Below are positions 1-8,934 of a stretch of 64,000 nucleotides of DNA, piece after piece. This stretch comes from JANQGG01 sp964642175 (lineage in GTDB: Bacteria; Bacteroidota; Chlorobiia; Chlorobiales; Chloroherpetonaceae): contig CAZXOK010000002.1 in the NCBI GenBank assembly GCA_964642175.1, positions 124,001-188,000 of the forward strand, read 5' to 3'. A program made the translations under genes and the position numbers. Under the pieces are notes generated by a model. That model was not told the DNA's origin and searched no databases. It was given only the letters and a program-made list of their open reading frames with translations. Positions within the stretch are counted from its first letter, which is position 1; each line of letters opens with the position of its first letter.

Positions 1-1909
1 CGTTTTCTATGGCCTGCTTAACCACTTCGGCCGGGGTTTGGAACAAGGCCCCGATATCCACATCAAAGCCCAGGTCGGCAAAGCTGGTGGCGATAACCTT
101 AGCCCCGCGATCGTGACCATCTTGCCCAATTTTAGCCACCAAAAGTCTTGGTCTTCGGCCTTCCAGACCTGCAAATTCATCGGCCAGAGCATGGGCTTTT
201 TTAAAGTTTTCATCTTCGGATATCTCCGAGGCATAGATGCCAGAAATGGAACGTATCACAGCTTTATACCTCCCGAATATGGTTTCGCAAGCAGTGGAAA
301 TTTCTCCTAATGTGGCGCTTTTTTGAGCGGCTTCAACAGCCAGTTCCAGCAAGTTTCCTTCGCCGGTTTCGGCAGAGCGGGTCAGGGCTTTCAGCGCGTT
401 ATCAACGTCGGTCTGGTTTCTGTTGGCTTTCAACTCAGCGAGGCATTTAAGCTGGGCCTCACGAACCGCTGTGTTATCAATTTCAAGGATCTCAATCGGT
501 GATTCTTCTTCCAGGCGATACCGGTTGCTCCCTACAATAGCATCTTTTCCTGAATCTATGCGAGCCTGCCGGCGGGCAGCGGCTTCCTCAATGCGCATTT
601 TTGGCAGCCCTGTTTCAATGGCTTTGGCCATGCCGCCAAGATTTTCAACCTCTTCTATCAACTTCCATGCTTTTTCAACCAGGCTCTTTGTAAGAGATTC
701 CACATAATAGGAACCGCCCCAGGGATCAACAACCCTGCAGATCTGGGTTTCATCCTGTAAATACAACTGGGTATTGCGGGCAATGCGTGCTGAAAAATCC
801 GTAGGCAGGGCAATGGCTTCATCCAGCGCGTTGGTATGCAAGGACTGGGTATGCCCCATGGCAGCAGCCATAGCTTCGATGCAGGTTCGGGCTACATTAT
901 TGAACGGATCCTGCTCGGTTAAACTCCACCCGGAGGTTTGCGAGTGGGTGCGCAGAGCCATAGATTTTGGGTTTTTCGGGTTAAACTGTTTTACAATTCT
1001 GGCCCAAAGTAATCTGGCTGCCCGCATTTTGGCTATTTCCATGAAGTGGTTCATGCCGATTGCCCAGAAAAAAGAGAGACGCGGAGCAAAATCGTCAATG
1101 CCCATACCGGTTTTAATTCCCGTACGAATGTATTCAAGTCCATCGGCCAGGGTATAAGCCAGCTCAAGATCGGCCGTGGCGCCGGCTTCCTGCATATGAT
1201 AACCGCTGATACTGATCGGGTTGAACTTGGGCATATGCTTGGAGGCAAAACTGAAAATATCGGCAATGATCCTCATAGAGGCTTCCGGCGGATAAATGTA
1301 TGTGTTACGCACCATAAACTCTTTGAGAATATCATTCTGTATGGTGCCCGAGAGTTTATCCAGTGCTACGCCTTGCTCTTGTGCTGCAACAATATAAAAG
1401 GCCATTACGGGTAACACGGCGCCGTTCATCGTCATGGATACCGACATCTGATCAAGCGGGATCTGATCGAACAAGATCTTCATATCCAGCACCGAATCTA
1501 TGGCTACTCCGGCTTTACCCACATCACCTACCACGCGTTCATGATCGGAGTCGTACCCGCGGTGGGTGGCCAGATCAAAAGCAACCGACAGGCCTTTTTG
1601 ACCGGCCGCTAAATTACGGCGATAAAAAGCGTTAGACTCTTCGGCTGTTGAATAGCCCGCATACTGACGAATGGTCCATGGCCGGGTAACATACATGGTT
1701 GAGTAAGGGCCCCGTAAAAAAGGTGGCAGCCCGGCGGCATAACCCAGATGCTCGCAGGTCTCAAGATCTGCCCGGGTATAAACGGGTTTGATGGCAATCT
1801 GCTCCGGCGTAAGCCAGCTTTCCTCTGGATTTGGCTCATGGGATTTTTCGCCCTTGGAGGCAATTTTATCGGGGCTGATATAATCTATCTTTGAAAAATC
1901 CGGTCGCAT
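1..1909 (-). CDS. mutB: Methylmalonyl-CoA mutase large (catalytic) subunit, C-terminus cut by window edge
   Basis: This adenosylcobalamin enzyme interconverts (R)-methylmalonyl-CoA and succinyl-CoA in the propionate pathway. About 636 codons are present, against roughly 710-720 for the family, and the frame is still open at base 1. The N-terminal half is the TIM-barrel substrate domain, with the family stretch RPWTIRQYAGYSTAEESNAFY near residue 75. Near the cut end the cobalamin-binding domain is visible with its axial-histidine motif DGHDRGAKV (DxHxxG), which marks this as the catalytic subunit. The ATG at 1909 gives MRPDFSKIDY; an ATG 5 bases upstream is out of frame. The small-subunit gene ends 27 bp upstream, so the two form an operon. 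Identification is firm. Confidence 0.96.
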   Translation of the reverse strand, partial: MRPDFSKIDYISPDKIASKGEKSHEPNPEESWLTPEQIAIKPVYTRADLETCEHLGYAAGLPPFLRGPYSTMYVTRPWTIRQYAGYSTAEESNAFYRRNLAAGQKGLSVAFDLATHRGYDSDHERVVGDVGKAGVAIDSVLDMKILFDQIPLDQMSVSMTMNGAVLPVMAFYIVAAQEQGVALDKLSGTIQNDILKEFMVRNTYIYPPEASMRIIADIFSFASKHMPKFNPISISGYHMQEAGATADLELAYTLADGLEYIRTGIKTGMGIDDFAPRLSFFWAIGMNHFMEIAKMRAARLLWARIVKQFNPKNPKSMALRTHSQTSGWSLTEQDPFNNVARTCIEAMAAAMGHTQSLHTNALDEAIALPTDFSARIARNTQLYLQDETQICRVVDPWGGSYYVESLTKSLVEKAWKLIEEVENLGGMAKAIETGLPKMRIEEAAARRQARIDSGKDAIVGSNRYRLEEESPIEILEIDNTAVREAQLKCLAELKANRNQTDVDNALKALTRSAETGEGNLLELAVEAAQKSATLGEISTACETIFGRYKAVIRSISGIYASEISEDENFKKAHALADEFAGLEGRRPRLLVAKIGQDGHDRGAKVIATSFADLGFDVDIGALFQTPAEVVKQAIEN

Positions 1910-1936
1910 TGCATGTAAAGTTAAATTTCTGAAAAG

Positions 1937-3835
1937 TTAAGCGGTAATACCAAGCTCTTTCTGATACCGGCGCAGCGATTCCAGCACGTTGCTTCGCACA
2001 TGAATAAAATCATAAACACCGGCCTGTTTCAGCATTTCAATATGGTCTTTGGGATTGCCGGCAACGATCACTTTAGCCGGATGCTGTTTATCTTTCAGGG
2101 CTGAACATAGCCCGGGCACTACCTCGGGGTACTCATCGTCGGAACTGCACACTACTATAAAATCGGGGCCGGTATCCAGTGCCGCTTGAAGGCCGTCCTG
2201 AATAGAGCCAAACCGATTGTTTTGGATGATCTTAAATCCGCCGCAACCCATAAAATTGCTTGAAAAAGTGGCGCGAGCCACGCTCATACCAAGATGACCG
2301 ACCGGTAAAAGGAACACCACCGGCTGACGGCCGCCTTTATTCATATAAAACTCCGTGGCCAGGCGGCAGGCTTCAAATGTTTTTGCTCCTCTTGAGGGGG
2401 TAAGGGTCTCGATTTCTGAAGCCGGTGTTTCAGGTTCCAGATCGAGGCTTTTAATTTTTTCAGCTACAGTTTCTGCAATATTCGGATACTGGTTAACACC
2501 CACAAAGATGGTCCTGCGGGTTTCCAGGTCTTTTCGGCGTTGCGCCTGAACGCTGTTGATCTGGGTTTGAATAGTGCCGTTCTGTAAGCTTTTAATGAAA
2601 CCACCTTCTGATTCAATCGTCTGGAACAGCTTCCAGGCTTCACTGGCCAGGGTGTCGGTCAGGTGTTCAATGTAGTAAGAACCTGCTGCAGGATCGGTGA
2701 TTTTATCCAGGTAGCACTCACCTTTCAGCAGGTGCTGGATATTTCTGGCTATCCGGTAAGAGAACGAATCGGGTGTTTTACTTACAACATCAAAAGATAG
2801 CAGACTCAGGCTGTTGCAACCTCCGATAACAGCCGAAAGAGCTTCGGTGGTGGATCGAAGAATATTTACATGGGGATCATAAACGGTTTTATTCCACAGT
2901 GTAGACTTGGCATGGAGGGTCATTTTCTGAGCTTCAGGATCTGTGGCGTTGTAGGCCGAAACAATCTGGGCCCATAACATCCTGGCAGCACGCAACTTGG
3001 CGATCTCCATAAAGAAATCAGACCCAACGTCTATTGAAAACTGCATGCGCCGGGCTACTGAATTTGAATCCAGGCCTAAATTTGAAAGTTCAAAGAGCGT
3101 TTCATTTCCGGCCGCCAAGGTAAAAGCCAATTCCTGAACAGCAGTTGCTCCGCTTAAATGGTAAGGACTGCTCTGAATGGTAACCGGTTTATAAAAAGCA
3201 CTGCCTTTTAAGGATTCAATTAAAATCCCGATATCCCGAAAACATTTGGCCTTGTTCGGGTTGAAAATTCCGTAAGTGGCAAAATCACCTAAAGGATCAT
3301 AACCTAACGATACCCTGAGTTTTTCCAGAGAGGCATTATTGGCCATGATCATATCAATAAAAGTCAGAAACAGGTTAGGGCTTTCTGAACCAGCCATGAA
3401 ATGGACACCTGTATTGGAGAAATCGATCCCTTCTATTAGACGTCCCAGATCCTGGTAAGAAAAAGACTGAGGACTGTTGATCTGAAAACCAATGGTTTCA
3501 GCACCACCCTCAATGGCCTGCAGTGTAAACTGATTTGAAACGCCCGCATCAATCACCTCGATATCCTGTTGGATGGTCCAACCGGATCCTGAAGTTTGTG
3601 TGCCCCTCACAAACGGATACTCACCGGGTAGAGATTCGGTGTGAGGCATATCCCTGGTGTCTTCAGCCGTGTAAAACGGATTTACTGAAAAGCCTTCCGT
3701 AGTTTGCCAGACACATTTTTTATGAAAATCGGCTTCTTTTAAATCCGTGAGCACCTTTTGAGTCCATGCTTCTTTGGATACAGGAGAAAAATCTGAAAAC
3801 ATGTTCTGGTGCGGTGTGCGTTCTTGTGATCTCAT
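1937..3835 (-). CDS. mutA: Methylmalonyl-CoA mutase small subunit
   Basis: This is the non-catalytic partner of the large subunit. The 632-residue protein has the mutase barrel fold, for example KLRAARMLWAQIV and DPAAGSYYIEHLTD. In the C-terminal B12-like domain the DxHxxG motif is replaced by a stretch reading LPVGHLGMSVARA, as is normal for small subunits that bind no cobalamin. It is the first gene of a mutA-mutB pair. The start is uncertain: the ATG at 3835 adds 11 residues before a second ATG at 3802 (MFSDFSPVSKEAW), which looks closer to family N-termini. The cobalamin adenosyltransferase at about 33 kb could supply cofactor to the complex. Confidence 0.94.
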   Translation of the reverse strand: MRSQERTPHQNMFSDFSPVSKEAWTQKVLTDLKEADFHKKCVWQTTEGFSVNPFYTAEDTRDMPHTESLPGEYPFVRGTQTSGSGWTIQQDIEVIDAGVSNQFTLQAIEGGAETIGFQINSPQSFSYQDLGRLIEGIDFSNTGVHFMAGSESPNLFLTFIDMIMANNASLEKLRVSLGYDPLGDFATYGIFNPNKAKCFRDIGILIESLKGSAFYKPVTIQSSPYHLSGATAVQELAFTLAAGNETLFELSNLGLDSNSVARRMQFSIDVGSDFFMEIAKLRAARMLWAQIVSAYNATDPEAQKMTLHAKSTLWNKTVYDPHVNILRSTTEALSAVIGGCNSLSLLSFDVVSKTPDSFSYRIARNIQHLLKGECYLDKITDPAAGSYYIEHLTDTLASEAWKLFQTIESEGGFIKSLQNGTIQTQINSVQAQRRKDLETRRTIFVGVNQYPNIAETVAEKIKSLDLEPETPASEIETLTPSRGAKTFEACRLATEFYMNKGGRQPVVFLLPVGHLGMSVARATFSSNFMGCGGFKIIQNNRFGSIQDGLQAALDTGPDFIVVCSSDDEYPEVVPGLCSALKDKQHPAKVIVAGNPKDHIEMLKQAGVYDFIHVRSNVLESLRRYQKELGITA

Positions 3836-3937
3836 ACTAAGCCACGGTTCAAGTGATGGACGGTTGCATAGGTTAACTTACAAAATAAACCCAAAAAAAC
3901 GAGGTGATAAGCAGTTCTAAAACTTAAACTTACATCC

Positions 3938-5326
3938 CTAACGAGCCATTGTTCTGCCCTGCTGCATCAGTGACTCGATAGACTCAGGCGATTTTGGCAA
4001 TCTCCGGCTTAATATTTCCGGTTCATTAGTAGTGACTTTTACCATGTCTTCAATCCGAACAGCCAAACCCCAGAACCTTTTCGGGCATGGCGATCCGGGG
4101 CGAATATAGAGCCCCGGCTCAATGGCCAGAACCATATCTTCTTCCAACACCGAATAGTAAGAGTCGTGAACATCCAGGCCTACATGATGGCAGGTGTAAT
4201 GCCACATGTAGCGCGAAATTTCAAGCGTGTCCGAAAGAACCCCAAGCTCCAGAAGCTCACTGGCCAGGGTAGATTTAGCAGCATGATGAACATCTATCAA
4301 ACTATTTCCTGCACGACACGCTTCAATAGCCCGGGCCTGAGCCTTGAGAACGATCTTGTAAATCACTTTTTGGGCAGGGGAAAAAACACCATCAGCCGGA
4401 ACCGTTCGGGTAAGATCGGATGCATAACCCATGCAAGAAGCACCTAAATCCATAATCACCAGGTCTTCGGCCTGAATCTTTCTACGGCCCGACCAATGGT
4501 GCAGGATCAGGCTGTTTGGGCCACTACCCACAATAGGGGGGTAAGCCGGTTTAGAGCAGCCATGCCTGGAAAATGTATATACAGCAAGGGCGGCCAGCTG
4601 ATCTTCCTGCATACCGGTTTGGCATGCTTTAATAGCGGCAAGATGGCCCTGAATGCTGCTTTCTACAGCCTTTGTGATGGCCTGGAGTTCTTTTGGGCGT
4701 TTCCGGGCCCGAAGCCTTGTAATGAGCTGATGTAAGTTTTTTACTTCAATCTTTTGCTGAAGACAATATGTTTCAAAGGCCCGTTGGGCGTTGCTGATCA
4801 TCTCGGGATAACGATAAGCCAGCTTGGGCTGAGTAAGCCATAAGTGGCCAAACGGAGTACCGGCCTTTATTAATTCGTCGGTTACCAGGTTTTTGAATAA
4901 TGAATCGGGCAGACTTTTTTGAAAGCCGTATCTCTCTTCAGCTTCTTTTGGCTCCAGCGACTTGCCATGCCATTTTAAATCCTTATCAGTAACCGGTTTA
5001 AGGAATAGTAGTTCTGAAATCTTTTCGCCCTGTAGATCAATGGCCGGTTTTGCCAGAAGCAACAGAGCTTGTTTTTCCTTCAGGCCGGTGAGGTAAAATA
5101 AGGAGCTCACCTGACGGTATGGATAATAAAGGTCGTTTTGGTAGTGGCTCTCATCAGCTGAAAAGAAAAGCGCTATGCTGGAATCGGGCAGGAGGTTCAG
5201 AAAGTTGGTGCGGTTTTCGGCATAAAAAGCAGGCGAAAAGCTTAAGGACTGTGCCTGCGAAGTGAGGGGCAACAGCCATGCCCAAATCAACATAAACAAT
5301 CCCCGTGATCCCGGCCTGACAAGCAT
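3938..5326 (-). CDS. pepP: Secreted Xaa-Pro aminopeptidase (M24B metallopeptidase)
   Basis: The enzyme removes N-terminal residues that precede proline. The 462-residue product begins with a signal peptide ending near LTSQAQS, so it is probably periplasmic. An N-terminal aminopeptidase-P domain with the FSADESHYQNDLYYPYRQ region is followed by the pita-bread catalytic domain. All five expected dinuclear-metal ligands are visible: Asp in VIMDLG, Asp in ASDLTRT, His in CHHVGLDVHD, Glu in AIEPGLYI and Glu in RIEDMV. The start lies 3 bp after the stop of the upstream AsmA-like gene, so the two are probably translationally coupled. The signal peptide is the less usual point, since many homologues are cytoplasmic. 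Confidence 0.92.
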   Translation of the reverse strand: MLVRPGSRGLFMLIWAWLLPLTSQAQSLSFSPAFYAENRTNFLNLLPDSSIALFFSADESHYQNDLYYPYRQVSSLFYLTGLKEKQALLLLAKPAIDLQGEKISELLFLKPVTDKDLKWHGKSLEPKEAEERYGFQKSLPDSLFKNLVTDELIKAGTPFGHLWLTQPKLAYRYPEMISNAQRAFETYCLQQKIEVKNLHQLITRLRARKRPKELQAITKAVESSIQGHLAAIKACQTGMQEDQLAALAVYTFSRHGCSKPAYPPIVGSGPNSLILHHWSGRRKIQAEDLVIMDLGASCMGYASDLTRTVPADGVFSPAQKVIYKIVLKAQARAIEACRAGNSLIDVHHAAKSTLASELLELGVLSDTLEISRYMWHYTCHHVGLDVHDSYYSVLEEDMVLAIEPGLYIRPGSPCPKRFWGLAVRIEDMVKVTTNEPEILSRRLPKSPESIESLMQQGRTMAR

Positions 5327-5329
5327 GGC

Positions 5330-7906
5330 TTAGTTGAAAAGATTTTTGAGCAGTTTCTTGGTTTTCTTTTCGAGGTTCTTCTTTTCTTGATCTACCTTTT
5401 TTTGGATGTCTTTTTTCAGCTCCTGCTGCTTATTCTGAGCTTTTACTTTGGCTTGATCCTTAAGTGGCTGGAGCACATTTTTGGCAGCGTTCGAGATTAG
5501 CGCATCTTTGTTGAGCATTATTTTAGGGTTCTTCATTGTACCTTTCACCAGGAGCTCTACAGGCACATTTCCGGATTTATCTGTTATTAAGCCTGCGCCC
5601 ACGGCCCCAATACTTTTTTTAAGCCCGCTGGCAGCTGATTGTGGCAATTTCAAACTGACTTTATAGTCCATGGTCTGGTCTATTCCCTGAGATCCATCGG
5701 CCCTGACCTGGGTGCCTTCAACCGACATTTTCAAATCGGAGACATACACCCGGCCATCCTTAATCTTAAAGGCATGATCCCAGTTTTTAAAGTTAACCGA
5801 TTCGAATTTTTTATTGTTGAGTGCTTTGGCAATGTTTTTCTGAACCGGCATGCCACTAAGCCGTCCGAAAGGCATCATAAAATTCCCGTTGGCCAGAAAT
5901 GTGGGCAAATCCAGACCCAGGGTATCGTTCAACTTGCCTTGCATATCGGAGTCCAGGGAAACTTCGGCTGAGAGATATTTACCAAGCCCGGCAAATTTGT
6001 CCAGACCGGGCATCTGGCTAAACATTTTTGAAACACTGAGTTTGCTGAGCGAAGTACTTAAATTAAACCTGGGTTGGTTTATATCTTCAAGGTTGATCTG
6101 GCCATTCATCCTGGCAGTGCCTCCGAATAAATTAAGCCTTAATCCCGAGAGATCCAGGATCTTATCCTTTAATACAGTCGTGCCCGAAGCATTTTGCATA
6201 GACATGCCATTGATGGTCAGGCTGGAGATATCCAGTTTGAATTTTGCATTTATGTCGGGCAATTGCTCGCGTTTTACTGCCCCTTCTGAAGTTTGGGCTG
6301 TTTCTTGCTGCGTGGTATCGGCTGGCAAAAGTTCATCCAGGTTCAGGTTGTTTGACCTAAGTGAACTGAATACATAAGGCGTGTTTTTGGATGCAGGTGC
6401 CTCAAGCACCAAGTTCAGGTAATTGGTGGCATAGCCATTAAACAGGATATCACTTTCACCCAATGTCATGGAAAGATCGCTGATCTCCAGCCGGTCGTTA
6501 CTGAGTTGCAACGAACCTTCCAGGTTTTCGAGCGGGGTTTGCATCGACGGATTCACATAGCCAATCCCGGAAAACTGTGCAGTACCGGAGGCTTTGATCT
6601 TTTCGGGTGCAGCAACCAGTCCGGCAGCTTTAAGGTCGGCATTCAGAAACCCGGATAGCTTTGTGCCTTTTTCAAGCGGATAAAACTGAATGATCTCGCC
6701 CAGGTTCAGGTTTGTTTTCAACGTCAGATTCAGATAGGGATTTTCAAAATTGCGGAGCTTTAAGGCCCCATCAATATTATTGCTGCCCAGATTTGCTTTC
6801 AAGCGGCTGAGTTCAAAAAAAGTATTTTCCAGTTTTCCCGATAAGGCCAGGTTGGTGATCGGTTTTGGAAGCGTTGGGTATTGGATAGAACCCTCACGAA
6901 GTTCAAAAGTCATGGCATAGCCGGGCAGGAGAGAATCTGAGAGGGTACCCTGGAGCTTGAGATCAAACGAGAAAACACCACTGGTTTTAGCATCGGAAAT
7001 ATCTTTGGTCAGGTCTTTAGAAAGAACTGAGAGCACCGATTTTAAGTCGGCATTTTCTGAAAATAGGCGTAGGTTGATCTTTTTCTCATCAGTTAAAAGG
7101 CTATCCATTTCACCTTCCATGCTCAAATTTAATCCATCGGCTTCAGCTACTGCCTGGTCAAAAACCAATCTGTCGCGATCAACCCAATAGCGGCTTTTCT
7201 GCGAGCCTTTCACCCTGAGATTTTCAACCAAATTGCCCAGTGCATTTGAGAAACTCACGCCACCCAGGTCGAATTCACCATCCAGCGTAAGAAGCGTGTT
7301 TTTTGGATTGAGCGTAGCACTAAGCAGTATATGGCTTTCGGAGAGTGTTAAGGCCGAATTTTCCTTGCGATCCAGTTTTTCGTAGGTGAGGTTTTCGATC
7401 ATCAATTGTTCTATCAGAATATCGGGCGCAAATAGTGGACCGGATGTCTCGGCGGCTGAGATAGTATCCGGTATGGATTTTTTAACCGCACTATCGGCTT
7501 TCATCAGGTTTTTAAAGTTTGTTTTACCGTTTAAGGCTGTTTCCTGCAGAATGTATGGATTTAAAATATAGACTTCTTTAACAGCAATATGCCCGCTGAA
7601 TAATTTGAACAAATCCAGTTTAAGTCGGATCTTTGGGATATCTATCGAGGGGCGTTCCTGTAAAAAAAGGCTGTCGGAGGGATTTTGAATGCTGAACTTA
7701 TCGATTTCCATACTGATCGGGGGCCATAAGGCCAGGGAGACTTTTTCAATACCAGCCTGGCGGTTTATGTTGTTTTTCAGGTACTCATTTGCTTTACCTG
7801 TAAGCGCCTCATCGGAAAATTCGATTTTTAGATAGATCCATAAACCCAGCAGGGAAAGAAGAATGAGTGACAAAATCCCGATCAGAATTTTAAAGGTATT
7901 GTTCAT
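5330..7906 (-). CDS. AsmA-like family membrane-anchored protein
   Basis: The 858-residue protein has one N-terminal membrane anchor (about residues 7-27) and then a long periplasmic beta-rich region typical of AsmA/DUF748 proteins. In this superfamily the region is thought to form an elongated groove that helps move or arrange phospholipids towards the outer membrane. The N-terminal pattern, with a short TM and then an amphipathic stretch and LALWPPISMEIDKF, fits AsmA. The last 70 residues are a lysine- and glutamine-rich, probably coiled-coil tail. It sits 3 bp upstream of the aminopeptidase gene. The family assignment is good; the specific substrate is unknown. Confidence 0.85.
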   Translation of the reverse strand: MNNTFKILIGILSLILLSLLGLWIYLKIEFSDEALTGKANEYLKNNINRQAGIEKVSLALWPPISMEIDKFSIQNPSDSLFLQERPSIDIPKIRLKLDLFKLFSGHIAVKEVYILNPYILQETALNGKTNFKNLMKADSAVKKSIPDTISAAETSGPLFAPDILIEQLMIENLTYEKLDRKENSALTLSESHILLSATLNPKNTLLTLDGEFDLGGVSFSNALGNLVENLRVKGSQKSRYWVDRDRLVFDQAVAEADGLNLSMEGEMDSLLTDEKKINLRLFSENADLKSVLSVLSKDLTKDISDAKTSGVFSFDLKLQGTLSDSLLPGYAMTFELREGSIQYPTLPKPITNLALSGKLENTFFELSRLKANLGSNNIDGALKLRNFENPYLNLTLKTNLNLGEIIQFYPLEKGTKLSGFLNADLKAAGLVAAPEKIKASGTAQFSGIGYVNPSMQTPLENLEGSLQLSNDRLEISDLSMTLGESDILFNGYATNYLNLVLEAPASKNTPYVFSSLRSNNLNLDELLPADTTQQETAQTSEGAVKREQLPDINAKFKLDISSLTINGMSMQNASGTTVLKDKILDLSGLRLNLFGGTARMNGQINLEDINQPRFNLSTSLSKLSVSKMFSQMPGLDKFAGLGKYLSAEVSLDSDMQGKLNDTLGLDLPTFLANGNFMMPFGRLSGMPVQKNIAKALNNKKFESVNFKNWDHAFKIKDGRVYVSDLKMSVEGTQVRADGSQGIDQTMDYKVSLKLPQSAASGLKKSIGAVGAGLITDKSGNVPVELLVKGTMKNPKIMLNKDALISNAAKNVLQPLKDQAKVKAQNKQQELKKDIQKKVDQEKKNLEKKTKKLLKNLFN

Positions 7907-8055
7907 AAGATCCGATTGTAGATTTTATTTTGAGGCGTTTGAGATTAAATTATGAAATTTATAGTCAACTTTTTATCTATAGGGGTTCAGTTTACAATGT
8001 GCCACCGAAAATTTTGTGATAAATTAGTTCTAAATAAAACATTTCCAATACATTC

Positions 8056-8286
8056 ATGAAGCCCATTTATTACTTTGCTGGAGTAGCAATATCTATCATT
8101 CTTTCGGTATATCTCTTTATTTTTGGGTCATCTCCAAACCATGAGAGTGCAGCAATTTTTATTGGGTTATGGGCGCCAACAATTATCGGTTTGGGTATTT
8201 ATAATGAGTTGTTGAATATTTATGAAGAAATGCTTCGCCAGCGACGAGATCAGGAAGATGAAGAGAGTGATGAGCCGATCCATTAG
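8056..8286 (+). CDS. Small two-helix membrane protein of unknown function
   Basis: This is a 76-residue hypothetical protein. Two hydrophobic helices (about residues 5-24 and 33-50) are joined by a short loop, followed by an acidic cytoplasmic-type tail rich in Glu, Asp and Arg. The start ATG follows an AT-rich intergenic region shared with the divergent AsmA-like gene. I do not recognise the family. Codon use resembles its neighbours and the ORF is clean, so it is probably real. It is transcribed towards the copper locus 91 bp downstream but need not belong to it. Confidence 0.6.
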   Translation: MKPIYYFAGVAISIILSVYLFIFGSSPNHESAAIFIGLWAPTIIGLGIYNELLNIYEEMLRQRRDQEDEESDEPIH

Positions 8287-8377
8287 CCATTGCCTTAAAA
8301 ACTCTCCTTAAATTTCAACGTAAAAGCTTCTTTTTGGTGTTAAACAAATAAGGTCAAAACTTCAACCATTTAAGCAG

Positions 8378-8851
8378 ATGAATAAAACACTGAATCTACA
8401 TGTAGAAGGAATGTCCTGCAATAATTGTTCGGGCAAAGTAGAGACAACTCTTTCGGCACTCAAAGGGGTAAGGCAAGCCCGTGTAGATTTAGATGCTAAG
8501 ACTGTCAAGATTGACTTTAATCCTGATGAGATCACCATAGAAGATATGAAATTCGCTATAAAAAAGGCTGGTTACGAAGCTACTGAAAAATCGCGTGTTA
8601 CGACCCTTGTAATGGAAATTGAGGGAATGAGTTGTGAGCATTGTGTTACAACAGTAAATGCCAAACTTAACGAGATGCCTGGCACTCGTGAAGTCTCAAT
8701 TGTACTTCCAGATGGCCGTGCCTGGATCTCTTACGATACCTCAGAGCATACAGCAGAAGACTATAAATTGGCCGTTGAAGAGGCCGGTTATAAAGTGTTG
8801 GAATTTGGTGCAACATCAACCAGTTCATCTGAAAAAAAAATGCCTCTGTAG
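8378..8851 (+). CDS. Two heavy-metal-associated (HMA) domains: N-terminal part of CopA or CopZ-like chaperone
   Basis: The 157-residue product holds two ferredoxin-like HMA domains, with copper-binding motifs MSCNNC near residue 13 and MSCEHC near residue 88. Translation ends at TAG (8849-8851), three codons after an A9 run at 8832-8840. If one extra A is read, or the ribosome slips back by one, the frame continues without a stop through a Ser/Gln/Lys linker into the third HMA domain and the ATPase below. This ORF is therefore probably the front of one large CopA, and may also be released alone as a CopZ-like copper chaperone. A true mutation or a sequencing error in the homopolymer is the alternative. 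Confidence 0.88.
   Translation: MNKTLNLHVEGMSCNNCSGKVETTLSALKGVRQARVDLDAKTVKIDFNPDEITIEDMKFAIKKAGYEATEKSRVTTLVMEIEGMSCEHCVTTVNAKLNEMPGTREVSIVLPDGRAWISYDTSEHTAEDYKLAVEEAGYKVLEFGATSTSSSEKKMPL
8832..8840 (+). other. A9 homopolymer slippage site joining two copA frames
   Basis: Nine consecutive A residues include the in-frame heptamer A AAA AAA (8833-8839), a classical -1 ribosomal slippery sequence. Runs of nine or more A are also prone to transcriptional slippage. One added A converts E-K-K-M-P-L-stop into E-K-K-N-A-S-V-V and onward into the ATPase frame. I see no convincing downstream stem-loop or upstream internal Shine-Dalgarno stimulator, which favours transcriptional slippage, an indel or a read error over a fully equipped ribosomal frameshift signal. 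Confidence 0.6.
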
Positions 8852-8934
8852 TCTCGGCCAAACAATCCCTTTCAGAAAAGAAGCCCGAAACTCAATCTCA
8901 ACAAAAACAAACCTACTCCCTGAACATAACGGGC

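Noticed and set aside
423..1635. Several plus-strand ORFs of 90-127 codons opposite mutB, and similar ones opposite the AsmA-like, trpB and WD40 genes
   Set aside because: They are antisense shadows of clearly identified genes and show no protein-like features of their own.
2940..3080. Missing cobalamin DxHxxG motif in the second mutase gene as evidence of damage
   Set aside because: The small subunit of heterodimeric methylmalonyl-CoA mutases normally lacks this motif.
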